64,000 nucleotides of DNA from Diphasiastrum complanatum (taxonomy: Eukaryota > Streptophyta > Lycopodiopsida > Lycopodiales > Lycopodiaceae). Of this stretch, positions 11,447-23,394 are shown piece after piece. Where the stretch lies: NCBI GenBank assembly GCA_029204225.1, contig CM055102.1, positions 35,274,585-35,338,584 on the forward strand. The letters run 5' to 3'. The first letter of the stretch is position 1, and each line of letters begins with the position of its first letter. Below the pieces are notes generated by a model, which was given only the letters and a program-made list of their open reading frames with translations, was not told where the DNA came from and searched no databases. A program made the position numbers and the translations under genes.

Positions 11447-11848
11447 ATGGCATGCAGAATCGTGGAGCCAGGATCAGCATTCGGCAGTTGGGGCCAAAAT
11501 TCATCTTTTGCTATGCCGGGGGTTGAGGATTCTTCATCTCCGCAGTTTGCAATGAAGCAAATGTCCAACACTGACTCAAACAGCTTATTCTCTTTTCATG
11601 GGTTTCCAAGCCATTTGAAAGATAGGACACCAGTCCTTCACAGCAGAGTGATAAAGCTAAGAGAGGAGGATCACCAGCTTGCAGAATATGTCTTAGAGGG
11701 CATGGATCCTCCCAGAGAAAATCACCGCCCACCAGGTGGCCATATCACATCGTTGCCTAAAGATATCTCCCTGAATTATCTCTCCAGACCTTTCATACCA
11801 TCACCTTTAGGGATGAGAAGCGTGGCTCCTGTATGGGGAAACCGATAA
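11447..11848 (+). CDS. unassigned ORF, 133 aa, continuing past one stop
   Basis: I do not recognise this protein. The ATG at 11447 opens MACRIVEPGSAFGSWGQNSS. The composition looks like real coding sequence (mixed Ser/Pro/Gly with a charged stretch VIKLREEDHQLAEYVLEGMD) rather than translated repeat. After TAA at 11846-11848 the same frame continues for 24 plausible residues (…LRPLLPETSNRNLRQLAGS) to TGA at 11921-11923, so the first stop may be a nonsense mutation or lie in an intron. The region ahead (10740-11440) is GC-richer with G-boxes. It could be an exon of a real gene, a gene relic or chance; no domain is visible. Confidence 0.35.
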   Translation: MACRIVEPGSAFGSWGQNSSFAMPGVEDSSSPQFAMKQMSNTDSNSLFSFHGFPSHLKDRTPVLHSRVIKLREEDHQLAEYVLEGMDPPRENHRPPGGHITSLPKDISLNYLSRPFIPSPLGMRSVAPVWGNR

Positions 11849-11923
11849 TTCGACACTGCGAACCTCCGTCCTCTGCTCCCTGAGACTAGCAATAGAAACT
11901 TGCGTCAGCTTGCAGGTTCTTGA

Positions 11924-14250
11924 AGTGTTGTTGTGGGCGGTATGAAAATTGAATCACTTGCTACCTATACTGATCAGCTTTGCAGAGGTGCTGGTCAATC
12001 TGCGAGAGTGTTAATGATTCACAGTGCTAGATATGCCATTTGATCCACTTATACTAGTTAATTTCACCTTACCATAAAGAGTTCTAGCTATCTTGGCAAC
12101 AAAGAAATCATAGGAGCACATTAAGGTTCAGGATGTACAGGTAGGTTAGAACGGTTTTAAACTGTGAGTAAAACCAAGTTTGCTGCTGAGAATGCATAGA
12201 AGACCTGAATGTGAAGGAGATGTTGGAACTGTGAAAAGTTGGAGAAGTATCAAAGAACATGACTAGCAGAGGACTCAAGAGTGTGAACTTGGTTCTTATC
12301 CAAGTTAACTGATCTGAGCTGAAATCTTTAAAACTTCCAATCATCAACTTCGGCTACCGATGGAACTCTTTCCTTACAAGCATGATGACCGAACAGTCTC
12401 AAGAATTTGAAACAGTTGCCCAGGAAATTTTGGAAGTGGCTACGCTCTTGGTTCAGTAAAGCATGTACAGTGTACCTACTTTCGATCTAATTGATGCAGT
12501 CCTAGTTTGAAGATCGACATCTGTGGGATTATTTTTTAAATTTCTTCTAGTTGTTGGCTATTTCGTATGCATAGTAGTTGTTTCTCATCAAAGATGTTAC
12601 AAAATCACCTGATAGTTTTGGTGTCGTCTCTGGATTGATGAGCAAACTGGCTATAATATTTTTGGTATATCTGTGTTAATCAGAATGGCATCTTATTTCA
12701 CTTATGTTCCTATGTCATTCCTGATAATATAGTCACTATATAACCACCCCTGATATGTATTTTTTTTCAGAAAATTATATTTCGTTAAATTAGAAGAAAG
12801 GTATCAAATTTTTGCAAGCTCATGCATTCCATGGCCGTATGGGATTCCTTGGAACTTCACTGGCTCCTTCTGCAGGGGGATACTTTCTGAAGCTTAACTT
12901 CAAGATTATATCCTCTGAGTAGCATGCAAGGAGGCTTGTCTAGATGGCGGATCTAAATTAGAGAGGGACGTATGGTGTATGGATGGGAAAGCTGAGTAGA
13001 CCTATAACATATGGGAAGTCACTACTCCAACAAATTTTGAGCCTGTTATTGTCATTCACATTGTTTTAAAGTTTGTACAAATGTTCCATAAGCATCAAAC
13101 CACCTTTCCTTTGGTCTTCATTAAGGTTAGGACATGGAGTGTTTAATGGACAAATCAATTGCTTTAATGGACTCGTGCTCAGACTTTTGTAGGGAGAACA
13201 TCCTAGAATACTAGAATGAATGCCTTGAACCAAGGTGAACGTAGTGTTTATGTATGTGATTATCTAGAGTCATCTAAATTATAAGATTTTCATTGAAATT
13301 TTGTTTCTCAAAGAATTGTTACGGGTAACTGCCAAATTATCTCTATTTGATGGCAAGGCTATTGTTTTCCAGCTAATATTAGCATGCGATACTTGTTCAT
13401 AAAAAAAAAGGAGTAGATACTTGTGAGGTCTTTATTTTTTGTGTTCTAGCCTTATGAACATTACTTGTTTGAGCATTATTTTTATGCACAAACATACAAT
13501 GTACATCAAGTAGTGGGTTGAGCCTATATAGAGAGCATATGGTTCCAAGATGTCCATGGTGTAGCGGACAAGGTTTGAGCCTGTGTCAATGTGGCAAAAA
13601 TCCTCTCTTATGCAACTCAACTTACCGGTCTTGATTGTGAGGCCATCTTAAGTAATTATACCTTCATTTCTATCATTTATGTATTGGCTGATGTTCAAGC
13701 CCACCTTGGAATTAAGATGAATTTATGTACTAGAAGAAATATCATAAACTAGGTTTCTAAAATTTAATTCAATAGTAATCCCTACATTTAAAATGTAACG
13801 TGGTGAACTTAAGAATGATCTCAACTAGAATGTGATGTGAAACAGAAATATTGTGGTTCAAGTGTTGAAAATGACTTCAAACTATGAATTTTTTTGTGAC
13901 TTCACTATTTAAAGTGAATATCCAGCAACAAGTGGAACTACAACTCACATCACTCTTTTAAAGCTCAAGATGACACAACACTTTAAAGCTTATGTACTTT
14001 ATGATGCTTGTTTATGTCACTACTTAATCTCTTGGAATCTAAGAATTTACATGGTGAATAACCCTTTGAGAGATAGTTATGTAGAGGACATTACTCATAC
14101 ATTTTTTTTGAAGACAATCTTGAATTAAATGAAATATTGACGAAAATGATTCATTCAAATTCTCTCTTTACAAAGACTCAAATTTTTTATTATCAAGAGG
14201 CAATAAATGAGTGAACATTCTAGTTTATTTATTTTTAAATAGAATGGACA
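11924..14250. other. no gene seen
   Basis: AT-rich sequence with stop codons in all frames and no ORF with protein-like composition. A minus-strand stretch near 13432-13620 is open but not protein-like. Confidence 0.6.
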
Positions 14251-14270
14251 CCACATTACCACAATACCAA

Positions 14271-14375
14271 CACCTCACCACACCACATCAACCAACACCA
14301 CGATGGTTACACTACCTCACCACACCACCTCACCACACCACATCAATCAACACCACGATGGTTACACTACTCCTT
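14271..14375. repeat. minisatellite, 55-bp unit, about two copies
   Basis: The unit contains ACCTCACCACACCACATCAA and CACCACGATGGTTACACTAC. The second copy follows 55 bases after the first with one or two differences. Confidence 0.85.
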
Positions 14376-14399
14376 CAACCTAAACAACACTTCTATTGA

Positions 14400-16400
14400 A
14401 AGAGTCTAAGCTTTTGCTCAAGCATGCTACCAAGAAAGGCTATTGCATGATGGAGAGTCAATAATTCCTAATCTCAACAATACATAAACATAAGCATAAG
14501 CATAAAGATCACAATGCCAAAAATGAGAGCAATAGGATTCACAAAGGAGACAAGAGCTTGAGGATCCAAATGGGAGCACCTTCACATTAACATTAAGGAT
14601 GTCACTTTTTTTAGGCTTACTTGCCCTTTCTCACTTGTAATGATGGGATTAAAAAAGTCCAAGTCTTGAGAAACTTTTGAAACCTTACAAGCTTAAAGTT
14701 TAAATTAGCTTAAACCTTTAATAATTTTAAAAGACTTAAGTTCAACGTTGTAATTCTAAAGTTGTTTTATTTATTTTGCTAGCAATTAGTCCTACAAGCT
14801 AGGCTTATACACAAAAGAATCTAGACTTGGGCCTACTAATACAAAATTGCAAATTGCAATTACTCAATAAAGTTTGACTTTTTCAAGTACTCTTATATGT
14901 CACTGAAATGCTACTTGAACCCTATGTTTTAAAGTCACCAAAGACTATAAACTTGAATTGAGAAGTTGTAAAATTGAGAAACCAGTCTTCTCTTGGAGTC
15001 ATGTGCTAAATGGTCGTCGAGTAGAGATACCAAGAGTGTGCAATCGGGATTATAAAAAAAATCCTTTAACTTTAAAACTGGGGAGAACACATGCTTCCAA
15101 AGTTTAGTCACCATCAAGCATAATACCAAAAAAATTAAATTTTCAAGAACCGGGTACCGGCTTGGAAAAGGTAATCCATGAGGAATGAATATCTTGCTGT
15201 GAATCCTAAATCTATGAACCAAATTCAGAGACAGCCTGTTAGGATAGCAAAATTTATATCGTCCCACCCATTCTTGGTTATGTCCTAGAGAATCATTACA
15301 TAGGTTTTACTTATGGTAATCCATTAGATCAAATTGTTTCCCATGTCATTATTGGAAAAGTAGCCAACGACGGAATACCCATTACCAATCATAGGCTCTC
15401 TTCACATGCAAAACAGTTCAATACTTCTTTAAACCCCATAAGGGTTTATTCAGAGAACCAAAATTAAAACCCCAATGTAATGTCTTTCCCCACAATGCAA
15501 AAAGCCATAACCCTTACTCGAAAGGCATGCAACCCTAATATAAACCCCAAATCCTAAAAAGGAAAGAAAAAATCCCTACAGCTTGCCACCCCCATCTGGC
15601 TTAAGAAACCTTCCTAGTCACGCTCCCCCATCGCGAGAGAGAAAGAGAAAGCTTCCATAGCAGGATCGTGAGAGAGACAAAGGGTAGGAGAGTTCTCAAA
15701 ACAGGGTCGTGCGCTCCGAGGCAAAGTTATAGCCCACAACTACCTCCTTCAATGCAAGCATTGAACCATCCAGATCCAAATAGCGACCTACAAGCATGAA
15801 AAATCCATTGAGAGCCCTCACTGCTACTACCGCAGATTAGGTATCTATGGCTGCTATTGTTTCTATCAAATGTTAATCCATCTGGGCCCTTCATGGGAAG
15901 TAGATCAGCTTCCAGACTCCTATATTTTTTCTTTACGACCTCAAAAACTTCGATGGTTTTTGCACTCTCAATGATGTCAATCATTGGAGTTGGGAAAATC
16001 AGAGCTTTTGGTAAGATATGGGTCAAAGCAGAATTCAGCTGAATTAATGGAACATGAATAGTCATTAAATGGAAGTAATTTTTTATTCAATTCAAATTTT
16101 TTTTTTTGTCGAGTATCGCAAAAGAAGTACTGTAATCCAAGTTCTGTGGGTTTTCCATTTATATAGTTGTGTTATAATTAGCTGACTTTGACGGAGTAAT
16201 ACTAAAGCCAGTAAAATGAATAGGGAAAATCAGTTATCATTTTCCATGTGTTTACAAGAAATTCTTGCATGTTAGCTGACAAAAATTTCGGGGGACCAAA
16301 AAATCTAAGGGTGGAAGAATAATAGACATCTGGGTTAGTAAATGAATACGGATTTCTTGATAATCCCTGTGTAGAAGTTGCATGATACCTGTTGTGAAGT
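14400..16400. other. no supported gene
   Basis: Minus-strand open stretches at 14935-15267 and 15727-16065 have no recognisable motif. The second (112 codons) includes a plausible helical run, EVFEVVKKKYRSLEADLLPM, and could be an old exon, but nothing confirms it. Confidence 0.5.
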
Positions 16401-16878
16401 AATTCCATAATAATTCATTAAATTGAATTCATGTTTGATATCATGTATGACCATGAGAATGACCGCAAATTTTACTATGACAACTTGGCGGATCTGCTGT
16501 CGGTTACAATCTCAGATGCAGCTGTCAGATACAAGATCGTCGAATTCACATTGGATAGAAAAATCGTTCGATGCAAATGCGAGAATCCTGAAGGATCTAT
16601 CTAGCCAAAACCTATGAACATGGTATCTACTTCTTCTTACTTCATTACGTCTTCTTCTTAGGTGGTTTCCGCATTGGAAACCGGGTGTTTCTGCCTGTTT
16701 CTAGTGTTGCGAATGGTTTTGTTTCGCGAACAGATTTCTTTCTTTCGAATTTTCTTGTGCAGAAGCTTGCAGGATCCTAGACACGCGACTACAGATCACA
16801 GAACAGAAAACATTCTAGCAATCAAGACAGCGGAAAAAACGAGGAGATGGACAAGAGAGAGCAACTGTATGATTAGTT

Positions 16879-17700
16879 TTGATTAAAGAAGAAAAGATCA
16901 TGCATGTGGGAGAGCAGTTAGTGCCCACACAATTCAAAAGGCTACGATCGTTATTGGTGGAGTACAAGGACTGTTTTGCCTTGAGTTACAGTGATCTGAA
17001 GGGCACTCCACCAACAGTAGTCCAACACACCATATTCTTGGTGGATGGAGCAGTCCCCAAGGTGAGTCGATACCACCGTTGCAACCCAAACTACACGGAG
17101 CTGATCAAGCAAGAATTGCAGAAGCTGTTAGATGCAGATTTCATTTATGAAATCGAGCACACAGAATGGGTATCGCCGATAGTTATAGTACCCAAGAAGA
17201 ATGGCAAAATGTGAATCCGAAGGCGCTAAATGCAGTCACCAAAAAGGATCATTTTCCTTTACCCTTTACGGAAAGTGTCCTTGGTAGCTGGTGCCGAAGC
17301 CTACAATTTTTTAGATGGCTTCAGCAGTTACAACAAGGTGAAGGTAACACCCCAAGACCAGCATAAGACAACATTCGCCACGGAATGGGGAACCTATGCC
17401 TATAAGGTGATGCCATTCGAACTTTGCAATGTCCCAAGCACTTTCTAGCGAGTCATGCAGGCGGCATTCAAAGAGTATTTGCAAAAAAAATTGGAAATTT
17501 TCTTGGACGATATGTGCGTGCATGGACCAGACTCAGAACACTTATCCAATTTGGAGAAGGTGCTACAAAAATGCCGCAATTTCTAGATCTCCTTGAATCC
17601 AGAAAAATGTCAATTTTGGGTTACACATGGCTTGATTCTCAGCCATAAAGTATCTAGACACGGGATCCCCATGGACCCAGCATCTGCATACTCCGAACCT
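16879..17700 (+). pseudogene. gypsy (Tat/Athila-type) reverse transcriptase relic
   Basis: Contains an RT entry region (PKVSRYHRCNPNYTELIKQE, then WVSPIVIVPKKNGKM), KKDHFPLPF, TTFATEWGTYAYKVMPFELC, the catalytic box as FLDDMCVHG, and the start of the thumb. KKDHFPLPF with WGTYAYKVMPF is typical of the Tat/Athila (non-chromovirus) branch. At least two frameshifts (near 17210 and 17300) and in-frame stops break it. It ends abruptly near 17700, 130 bases before the orphan ORF at 17829. Confidence 0.85.
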
Positions 17701-17828
17701 AGATATGCGCTCTGAACTGTTGTTCTTACCATCCAACACTTATTATTCACTGTTTTTCTTGTTCCCACCTCTTTTTACCTTTTCCACCGTTTTTTCTATG
17801 TTTTCACACTTTAACTATCACTACTAAC

Positions 17829-18932
17829 ATGGCCTCCTCATCTTATGAAGACTCTGGCACCAAGCAGGTGATCCAGTGCGAGATACCCTTAGCCACCCAA
17901 ATTTGGCCCTTGTCTTCTAATACCCTGGTTCAACCATGGCTTCAGACTGTTGGCCCACTTCTTGAGACAATGGGTTTTTACCCGGTGCTTTTCAATTCTG
18001 ACATTAACATGGGCCTCGCCCTTCACGCTTATGCCACCTGGGAAGCGCCGAAGTCGCGTTTCCACTTTCTGTATCAGGGTACCACCACGTACAAGGTACG
18101 GATTAACACAGACTTGATGGTCACCGTCGGCATTATGTCCGGTGACTGCCAGCCCATCTCCCATCATCAAGCAAAAGCCCTGGTCAAACCTTTCATCGCC
18201 CAGACTGCACCAGAGATTCCGATCCAAACTAACAATGGTTACTTGATAGAGGCTATCACGGAACTAGTCATACAGGCGACTGCTCATCTGTTGAACAACT
18301 TTCTGGTTATTTCAACATTTCGCAAGGACAGAATCCAGTCCACGCTGTTGAGTCAGATAGTGGAGTCCTTCCTGAGATTCCCTAGCCCCATGGTTGTGCC
18401 ATACGATTGGCATGCCTTCCTCATCCATGAACTAACCATCTCCATCAAACCCAACATCCGTGAGCGTATTGCAATAGGCCCTCTGCTATGTAATTTTGCC
18501 AACGCACTTCTCGAGGCAAAAGTGCACAATTTTTGCCACTCCAGCCTTCTATCTTCCATTGTGCTGCACACTAACCTCTATCCACCATCTGTCGCATCCA
18601 CATCCTCCCAATCTACAATTACTGACACGACGGCCAACAAAAGAATGTGTGGCACTGCCTCTTCCTCCTCATCTCCACCTACCACCAGATGTCGTACCAC
18701 CGCCACAATAGTAACAACTCCATCTACCACCGCCACTTCCTCTTCTATACAACCTTCTCCTCATGTTTCTACTACTGCTCCTCTTCTTTATGTTCCACCC
18801 ACATCGACTGCTTCTATTTCCATTCTCATCTCCTCTGTTGACACTACTTCTCTCTTTGTTCTATCTTCCACTACCCCTTTCATTACTATCGCATCTTCCA
18901 TTACTCATGTTACCACCGCTCTCCCTCTCTAG
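17829..18932 (+). CDS. orphan 367-aa ORF with Ser/Thr-rich tail
   Basis: An uninterrupted frame from ATG (MASSSYEDSGTKQVIQCEIP). Residues about 15-250 look globular, with alternating hydrophobic and polar segments (LVQPWLQTVGPLLETMGFYP, SRFHFLYQGTTTYKVRINTD). Residues about 253-367 are low-complexity Ser/Thr/Pro. I see no zinc knuckle, protease, integrase or transmembrane signature. A pyrimidine-rich leader precedes it, and truncated gypsy pol lies just upstream in the same direction, so it may be an accessory or gag-like ORF of a retroelement; a host gene is the alternative. Its freedom from stops contrasts with the decayed pol next door. Function unknown. Confidence 0.5.
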   Translation: MASSSYEDSGTKQVIQCEIPLATQIWPLSSNTLVQPWLQTVGPLLETMGFYPVLFNSDINMGLALHAYATWEAPKSRFHFLYQGTTTYKVRINTDLMVTVGIMSGDCQPISHHQAKALVKPFIAQTAPEIPIQTNNGYLIEAITELVIQATAHLLNNFLVISTFRKDRIQSTLLSQIVESFLRFPSPMVVPYDWHAFLIHELTISIKPNIRERIAIGPLLCNFANALLEAKVHNFCHSSLLSSIVLHTNLYPPSVASTSSQSTITDTTANKRMCGTASSSSSPPTTRCRTTATIVTTPSTTATSSSIQPSPHVSTTAPLLYVPPTSTASISILISSVDTTSLFVLSSTTPFITIASSITHVTTALPL

Positions 18933-19017
18933 TTCAACCCTTCCGACTCTCAGTTGTCTCCGGACACTCTGGTGTGGATGCATGTTGCGGCATACCAACA
19001 GCAAAATGATTGATATT

Positions 19018-19330
19018 TGTAGTATAAATGGGTATCGTTCCTACTAGAGAGCAATAAAAAGGCTAATATTGTCATTATTAGTGCAAAACTAGAAATAACT
19101 AAGAATGAATGGAGTGGAGAGGAGAAGTGATTGCAAACTGGTCATCAATAGATGTTTCCACAAGGGGCTGCCAGTACAACCGTATAAAGAAAACAAACAC
19201 CCAGGAGAAAAATACTGAATACTTCATTATGGTTTTCAGATTCAAATGAGAGTGAACTCAAGAAAGCAAATACTTCGGCAAAAGGGAAAGCCACACAATG
19301 TTTCTATTATCTTGACAGTAGCTTATCATG
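19018..19330. repeat. possible LTR fragment of a Tat-like gypsy element
   Basis: Begins TGTAGTA and contains GGGTATCGTTCCTACTAGAG, resembling in layout the LTR that starts TGTAGTAGG at 22366 and contains GTTCGTTCCCATGAGAG. No PBS or second copy was found beside it. Confidence 0.3.
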
Positions 19331-19333
19331 AAT

Positions 19334-20290
19334 CTAACTCTTATAATCTGCGCAAATCACAAGATTGAAGGCTAGAGACACTTCACTAGACAATTCCAGT
19401 CCAAACACTATGTAATAAGCATTAGCATACAGTGCCATAAACTTCCTATTACCAAAATGAATCATAAAGACGCCCAATACTCCAATATAAAATACACCAT
19501 TGCCAAAATGAAAAATATAGCTAGTGGTGGATCTTTTATCATCTATGCAACCTGCCCCATTTGAATCTATGAAAGCATGTTGTCTCTCATACAATAATCC
19601 ATGGATGGGTGTTCCCTTAATGTAGCAAAGAATCCTCTTCATGGCCTTGTAGCCATGAATTGACTTAGCACACTTACAACATATCTTATATAAGGACAAG
19701 TAGTTGTAAAATAAATTAAAGAACCAATTAATCAAAAAAACAATGTGGCATCAACTAGTGTATTGTCATCAACTTGTGTACTCTGATCCTAATTAAATAA
19801 CTTATTACCAACCTCCACAGGTGTGAAAACTGGCTTATTGTCACACATCTTGACATGCACTTCATTTGTGTGAGTGCGAAACCATCATTTCTTTGCCAAA
19901 TTTTCACTCCCAAACAATAGTGTATCAATCCAAGGTCAATCATATCAAAATTGAAAGATAAATCCTTTTTGATTGCACTAATCAAATTCTCATTGTTACT
20001 TGTGATTATGAAGTCAACGACATATAGCATGATCAGTGTGATGCTTGAGTCACGAGCAAAGTAACAAAGATTGAAATATGAAGAAGTGTGTATCATACCT
20101 CTAGATAGGAGGTACTCGTTGAAGATAGTGTGTATCATACCTCTAGATAGGAGCTACTCGTCGAAGTGGCTATACCAAGCACAAGGTGCATGCTTCAATC
20201 TATACAAAGCCTTCTTCAATTTGCGTACTTTGTCTTCCATGCCCTGTATCACTCGGCAATGCCAAGCAAAATTTTGATGTAGTCGAAAAT
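19334..20290 (-). pseudogene. copia RT C-terminal part and RNase H relic
   Basis: On the minus strand, RT motifs (KALYRLKHAP-like; a degenerate YVDD box read as LYVVDFIIT) precede GLIHYCLGVKIWQ and QMKCM. RNase H motifs (AMKRILCYIKGTPIHGLLYE, DKRSTTSYIF) follow. Stops and frame changes near 19740 make it inactive. A 42-bp in-frame tandem duplication at 20086-20169 repeats the residues EYLLSRGMIHT. Confidence 0.82.
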
Positions 20291-20689
20291 ATTTCACTTA
20301 TACAAAAATTTCTTTCTTTTCAGGAACGGTCGGTTTATTCTCAAAATTGCTCTATTTGTCATTCGAAACAACGTCAATACTTTGAAGAATCACAATCAGG
20401 TCAGTTGTATTACCGATAGGAAAAATTGACAAAATGGCATACATCAGTGAATGGGCACAATGGGTTTTGAAAATATGGGTACATGACAATTTACGGCATC
20501 AAAACCGCAATCCCAGGGAAAACTCAACAAGGCAAATGGGAATGGTAGAATTAAATACTGGGGGAGGCCAACATAACCAACTAACTTGAAGAGAAAAAGT
20601 TTTGCACAAGTGGGTAACTTGAACAAAAATGTTTGGGCTAAAAATCACTAATTTAATGGGGGGAGTGGTATGCAGTATCTTCTTCTCAA

Positions 20690-21061
20690 TCAGATCCTTG
20701 ATCAAGTGGGTTTGATCTTTGTAAGGCCCCATTTTGCACATAGCTTTGTAGAAATCAAGGTAACTCCTGAACCGCCATCTATCACGGCTGCTTCTTTAGG
20801 AAATTGTCTATGCTGTATCGGCAAAGTGATATTCTTTTGTTCACTTTCCCAAGCGACTCCAACATGGAATACTTCGTTAGATTCTTCAAATCCTGCACAA
20901 AACGGCTCCTAATGGACTTCTGGTTCTTCTTGAGCTAGCTTTTGCGCTAAGACTTCTTTTTCTTTTGGCACCAACTTCAGGAACTCTCCCAATGAAATAT
21001 TGATTTTACTAGACAAAATGTTCATGAGTAGTTCTGTTTTCGGTGCTTCTGGTTCAGTCAT
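20690..21061 (-). pseudogene. retropepsin of the Tat-like element
   Basis: Starts MTEPEAPKTELLMNILSSK. After one in-frame stop near 20910 it reads EPFCAGFEESNEVFHVGVAW and then the active-site region AAVIDGGSGVTLISTKLC, with DGG in place of the usual D(S/T)G. It then runs out of frame. The spacing after gag fits the order gag-PR. Confidence 0.7.
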
Positions 21062-21222
21062 CTGAAGGGTTCTTCAAGATGATGTAGCTGATCATTCATA
21101 TCCGTACGTAAATTTCTTGAAGGCTGCAATGGTGAAGACCGAACTTCAGCTATTGATTTAGCAGCTTCAAGCTCCTCTTCTTCTTGCAGATGTTTAATCC
21201 ACTGCCTCATATTCTGATATCT

Positions 21223-22020
21223 TCATTTTTTTGCATTAAGATTTGGATAGACTCCCGATGCTGTTGGTGTATCGTTCAATGGTATAGAATCAGCAGGTAC
21301 TGGATCCACTACTGATTCGTTTTGCTTCTGTGCTCTAGTGAATACCATCAAGGGTGCACTTGGTTTATTCTGAGCTAATGGTCTTTGCTTGATTATTATG
21401 AAATTTACAGGTGCTGTAGCAAGTGGTGGCTTCGGTCTTGCTGGACAGTCTTTATAGTAATGCCCATAACAACAGTTACGACAAAATGGTACAAATTTTT
21501 CTTTATTTGGACATTCTGCAACTCTGTGATTTTCTCCACATGTAAAGCATCCAAGTGGTGCTCTGGTCCAATTTCTAGAAGCTTGTTGTTGAGCGGCAAC
21601 ATAAATGGCATACTGTTCTGAAGATCCACCTTCCTGATCACTACCATAGTTCCATTGCTCAGCACTTCCGTAAGGTTCTGGTTCCATCAAATTGGCAGGA
21701 GGAGCAGAGTGCTTTGGTAGGGCAGGTAAAGCTAAACGTTCCGGGTATCCAAGAGCAGATTGTCGCGGTCTTACTGACAGCTGATCCTCTGAAACCCTTT
21801 CTATTTTTGGTATTATTTTTTGTCGACTTGGTAGTAGATAGATCCGAATCACACTTGTGCACAGTGGATCGGGTGAAGGTTCATTTTTTGGATTTTTAGG
21901 GTTTTGATGAATTTGTTTTGATGGTTTTTCTGATGTTTTTGAAAATCTGCTGGGAATTAATCTTCGCCCTTCAAACTGAAGGTTTTGTGAACAAAACCGA
22001 AGGTGTCTGCAACTCGGCAA
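21223..22020 (-). pseudogene. gag of the Tat-like element, two zinc knuckles
   Basis: 265 codons. Two Cys/His clusters lie close together: CFTCGENHRVAECPNK and CRNCCYGHYYKDCPARP, nucleocapsid-type knuckles that bind RNA. The N-terminal part is basic and Pro/Ser-rich. After a stop at 21223 the frame continues (NMRQWIKHLQEEEELEAAKS) towards protease, so a single nonsense change splits gag. Confidence 0.75.
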
Positions 22021-22340
22021 AGGTTTCTTGAAATAGGGTAAAAAGTTTTAAGCTCTGATGATGCTTTTTGTCTCTTTTTGACAAAATCTAACATATTTGA
22101 CCGATTTTTATTATTTTCTTTGATATCTCAGATCCAAATGGATCTTAAGATTGGTGATCTAAATTGCTTTTCCTATTTTAACAATCATATTAGATTTCAA
22201 ACAAGCAAATCCACTCAGATCAAGCAAAATCAATCCCAAACTAACTCTAAAATGCAGATCTAACACTATTTATGCCACGACAAGATGCCTAATGCAAGCT
22301 AACCATCCACCAATCATGCTGCGAACTGAAAAATTGGCGT

Positions 22341-22361
22341 AGCTCCCCGGCAACGGCGCCA
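22341..22361 (-). other. primer-binding site of the Tat-like element
   Basis: On the minus strand it reads TGGCGCCGTTGCCGGGGAGC, the PBS class common in plant Athila/Tat elements, four bases from the LTR edge. Confidence 0.85.
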
Positions 22362-22365
22362 AAAT

Positions 22366-23047
22366 TGTAGTAGGTTTCTTTTCTTGCCTAACCTGAATCC
22401 AAGATCTAGTCAATTTAGTATCATAGAGACGGAGTTAGTTGTCACGCGTAGGTTCGTTCCCATGAGAGCGATAGTTTAGTTCATATTTCAGCATGAATGG
22501 AAGATCTAAATCTAACTCTACATCCATTAACCCTACTCATTAACACTAAGATCCATTAACACTACAATCCACAACAAAGATAGCTTACTATTTCTCTCTC
22601 TCTCTCTCTTTCTCTCTCATAAAAAAGTATAATAACACTCAATCCCAATAACATTCAGATCCAACAACTAGCAAAATCCAGATAAAGCATGAGAGATGGA
22701 GAAGGAAAGAAGAAGAGCAAGGACATTCATCAATTCATTTCTGAAGAGAACCAATCTACTTTATTGAAATGAGAAAATGAACATGAGGAGCAACTCGAGT
22801 TGGTCCCTTCTTATAGTAGAGAGGAGGACCCTGGCCTCTAAATCCTATTGGTCCAGTCTTGTCTTTCTTTTTATTCAAATATAAAAAAGTGTAAGAACCA
22901 TCAAAATTGGAGGGAAACCCAACTTTATTCACTAACTTGACATTTTGGCCCTACAACTTTAAAAGTTCCGCAAAAAGGCCTAAAGTCCTTTTATTGACTT
23001 TTAACTAATCAATTAAATAACTATGTGATCGTCGGGTTGGACTTACA
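22366..23047 (-). repeat. Tat-like element 5' LTR
   Basis: The inner edge is fixed by the PBS (TGTAGTAGG on the plus strand). The outer edge is inferred at TTACA near 23047, which would give TGTAAG…CTACTACA on the element's strand. There is a (CT)n stretch at 22590-22618. A second LTR is not in the window. Confidence 0.6.
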
Positions 23048-23394
23048 CACGCAGGGTGCCAAATCCCTCTCACTTATTAACTAGGGTTAGGGTTGCCTTA
23101 GGATCCGCAAACCCTCCAGCAAACATCTTTGCCAATTACCTCTCCTTTGATGCTCTTGACTAGCTCCAAATTGTCGCCTTCCCTTTTGACTAGTTGAAGT
23201 GCTTTGAGATCAACCTCTTGATCTTCAACTTGAACATCAAAGTCATTGAACAAACTTTGTTTTCCAGATTGACTTTACAACAAGATAACATCCATCCACT
23301 TGCATAGCTCCATGTACACAAGAAGATCCTCCAAAAGATGTTCACTCTTCATAAGAGCTTGATACTCAAGATCCATTGCTTGGATCCACTCCTC

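Larger units (their letters stand above)
20640..23047 (-). mobile_element. Tat/Athila-like gypsy element: LTR-PBS-gag-PR, truncated
   Basis: Minus-strand order: LTR (23047 to 22366), PBS (22361-22341), gag (22020-21223 and beyond), protease (about 21061-20690), then loss of coding near 20640. The PBS differs from those of both chromoviruses and is the type typical of Athila/Tat elements. No RT is joined to it here; the RT relic at 16879-17700 is on the opposite strand. Confidence 0.78.

Noticed and set aside
15727-16065. 112-codon minus-strand frame
   Set aside because: Some protein-like stretches, but no family, splice context or neighbour supports it.
18353-18571. Minus-strand and alternative frames under the 367-codon ORF
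   Set aside because: Shorter shadows of the long plus-strand frame.
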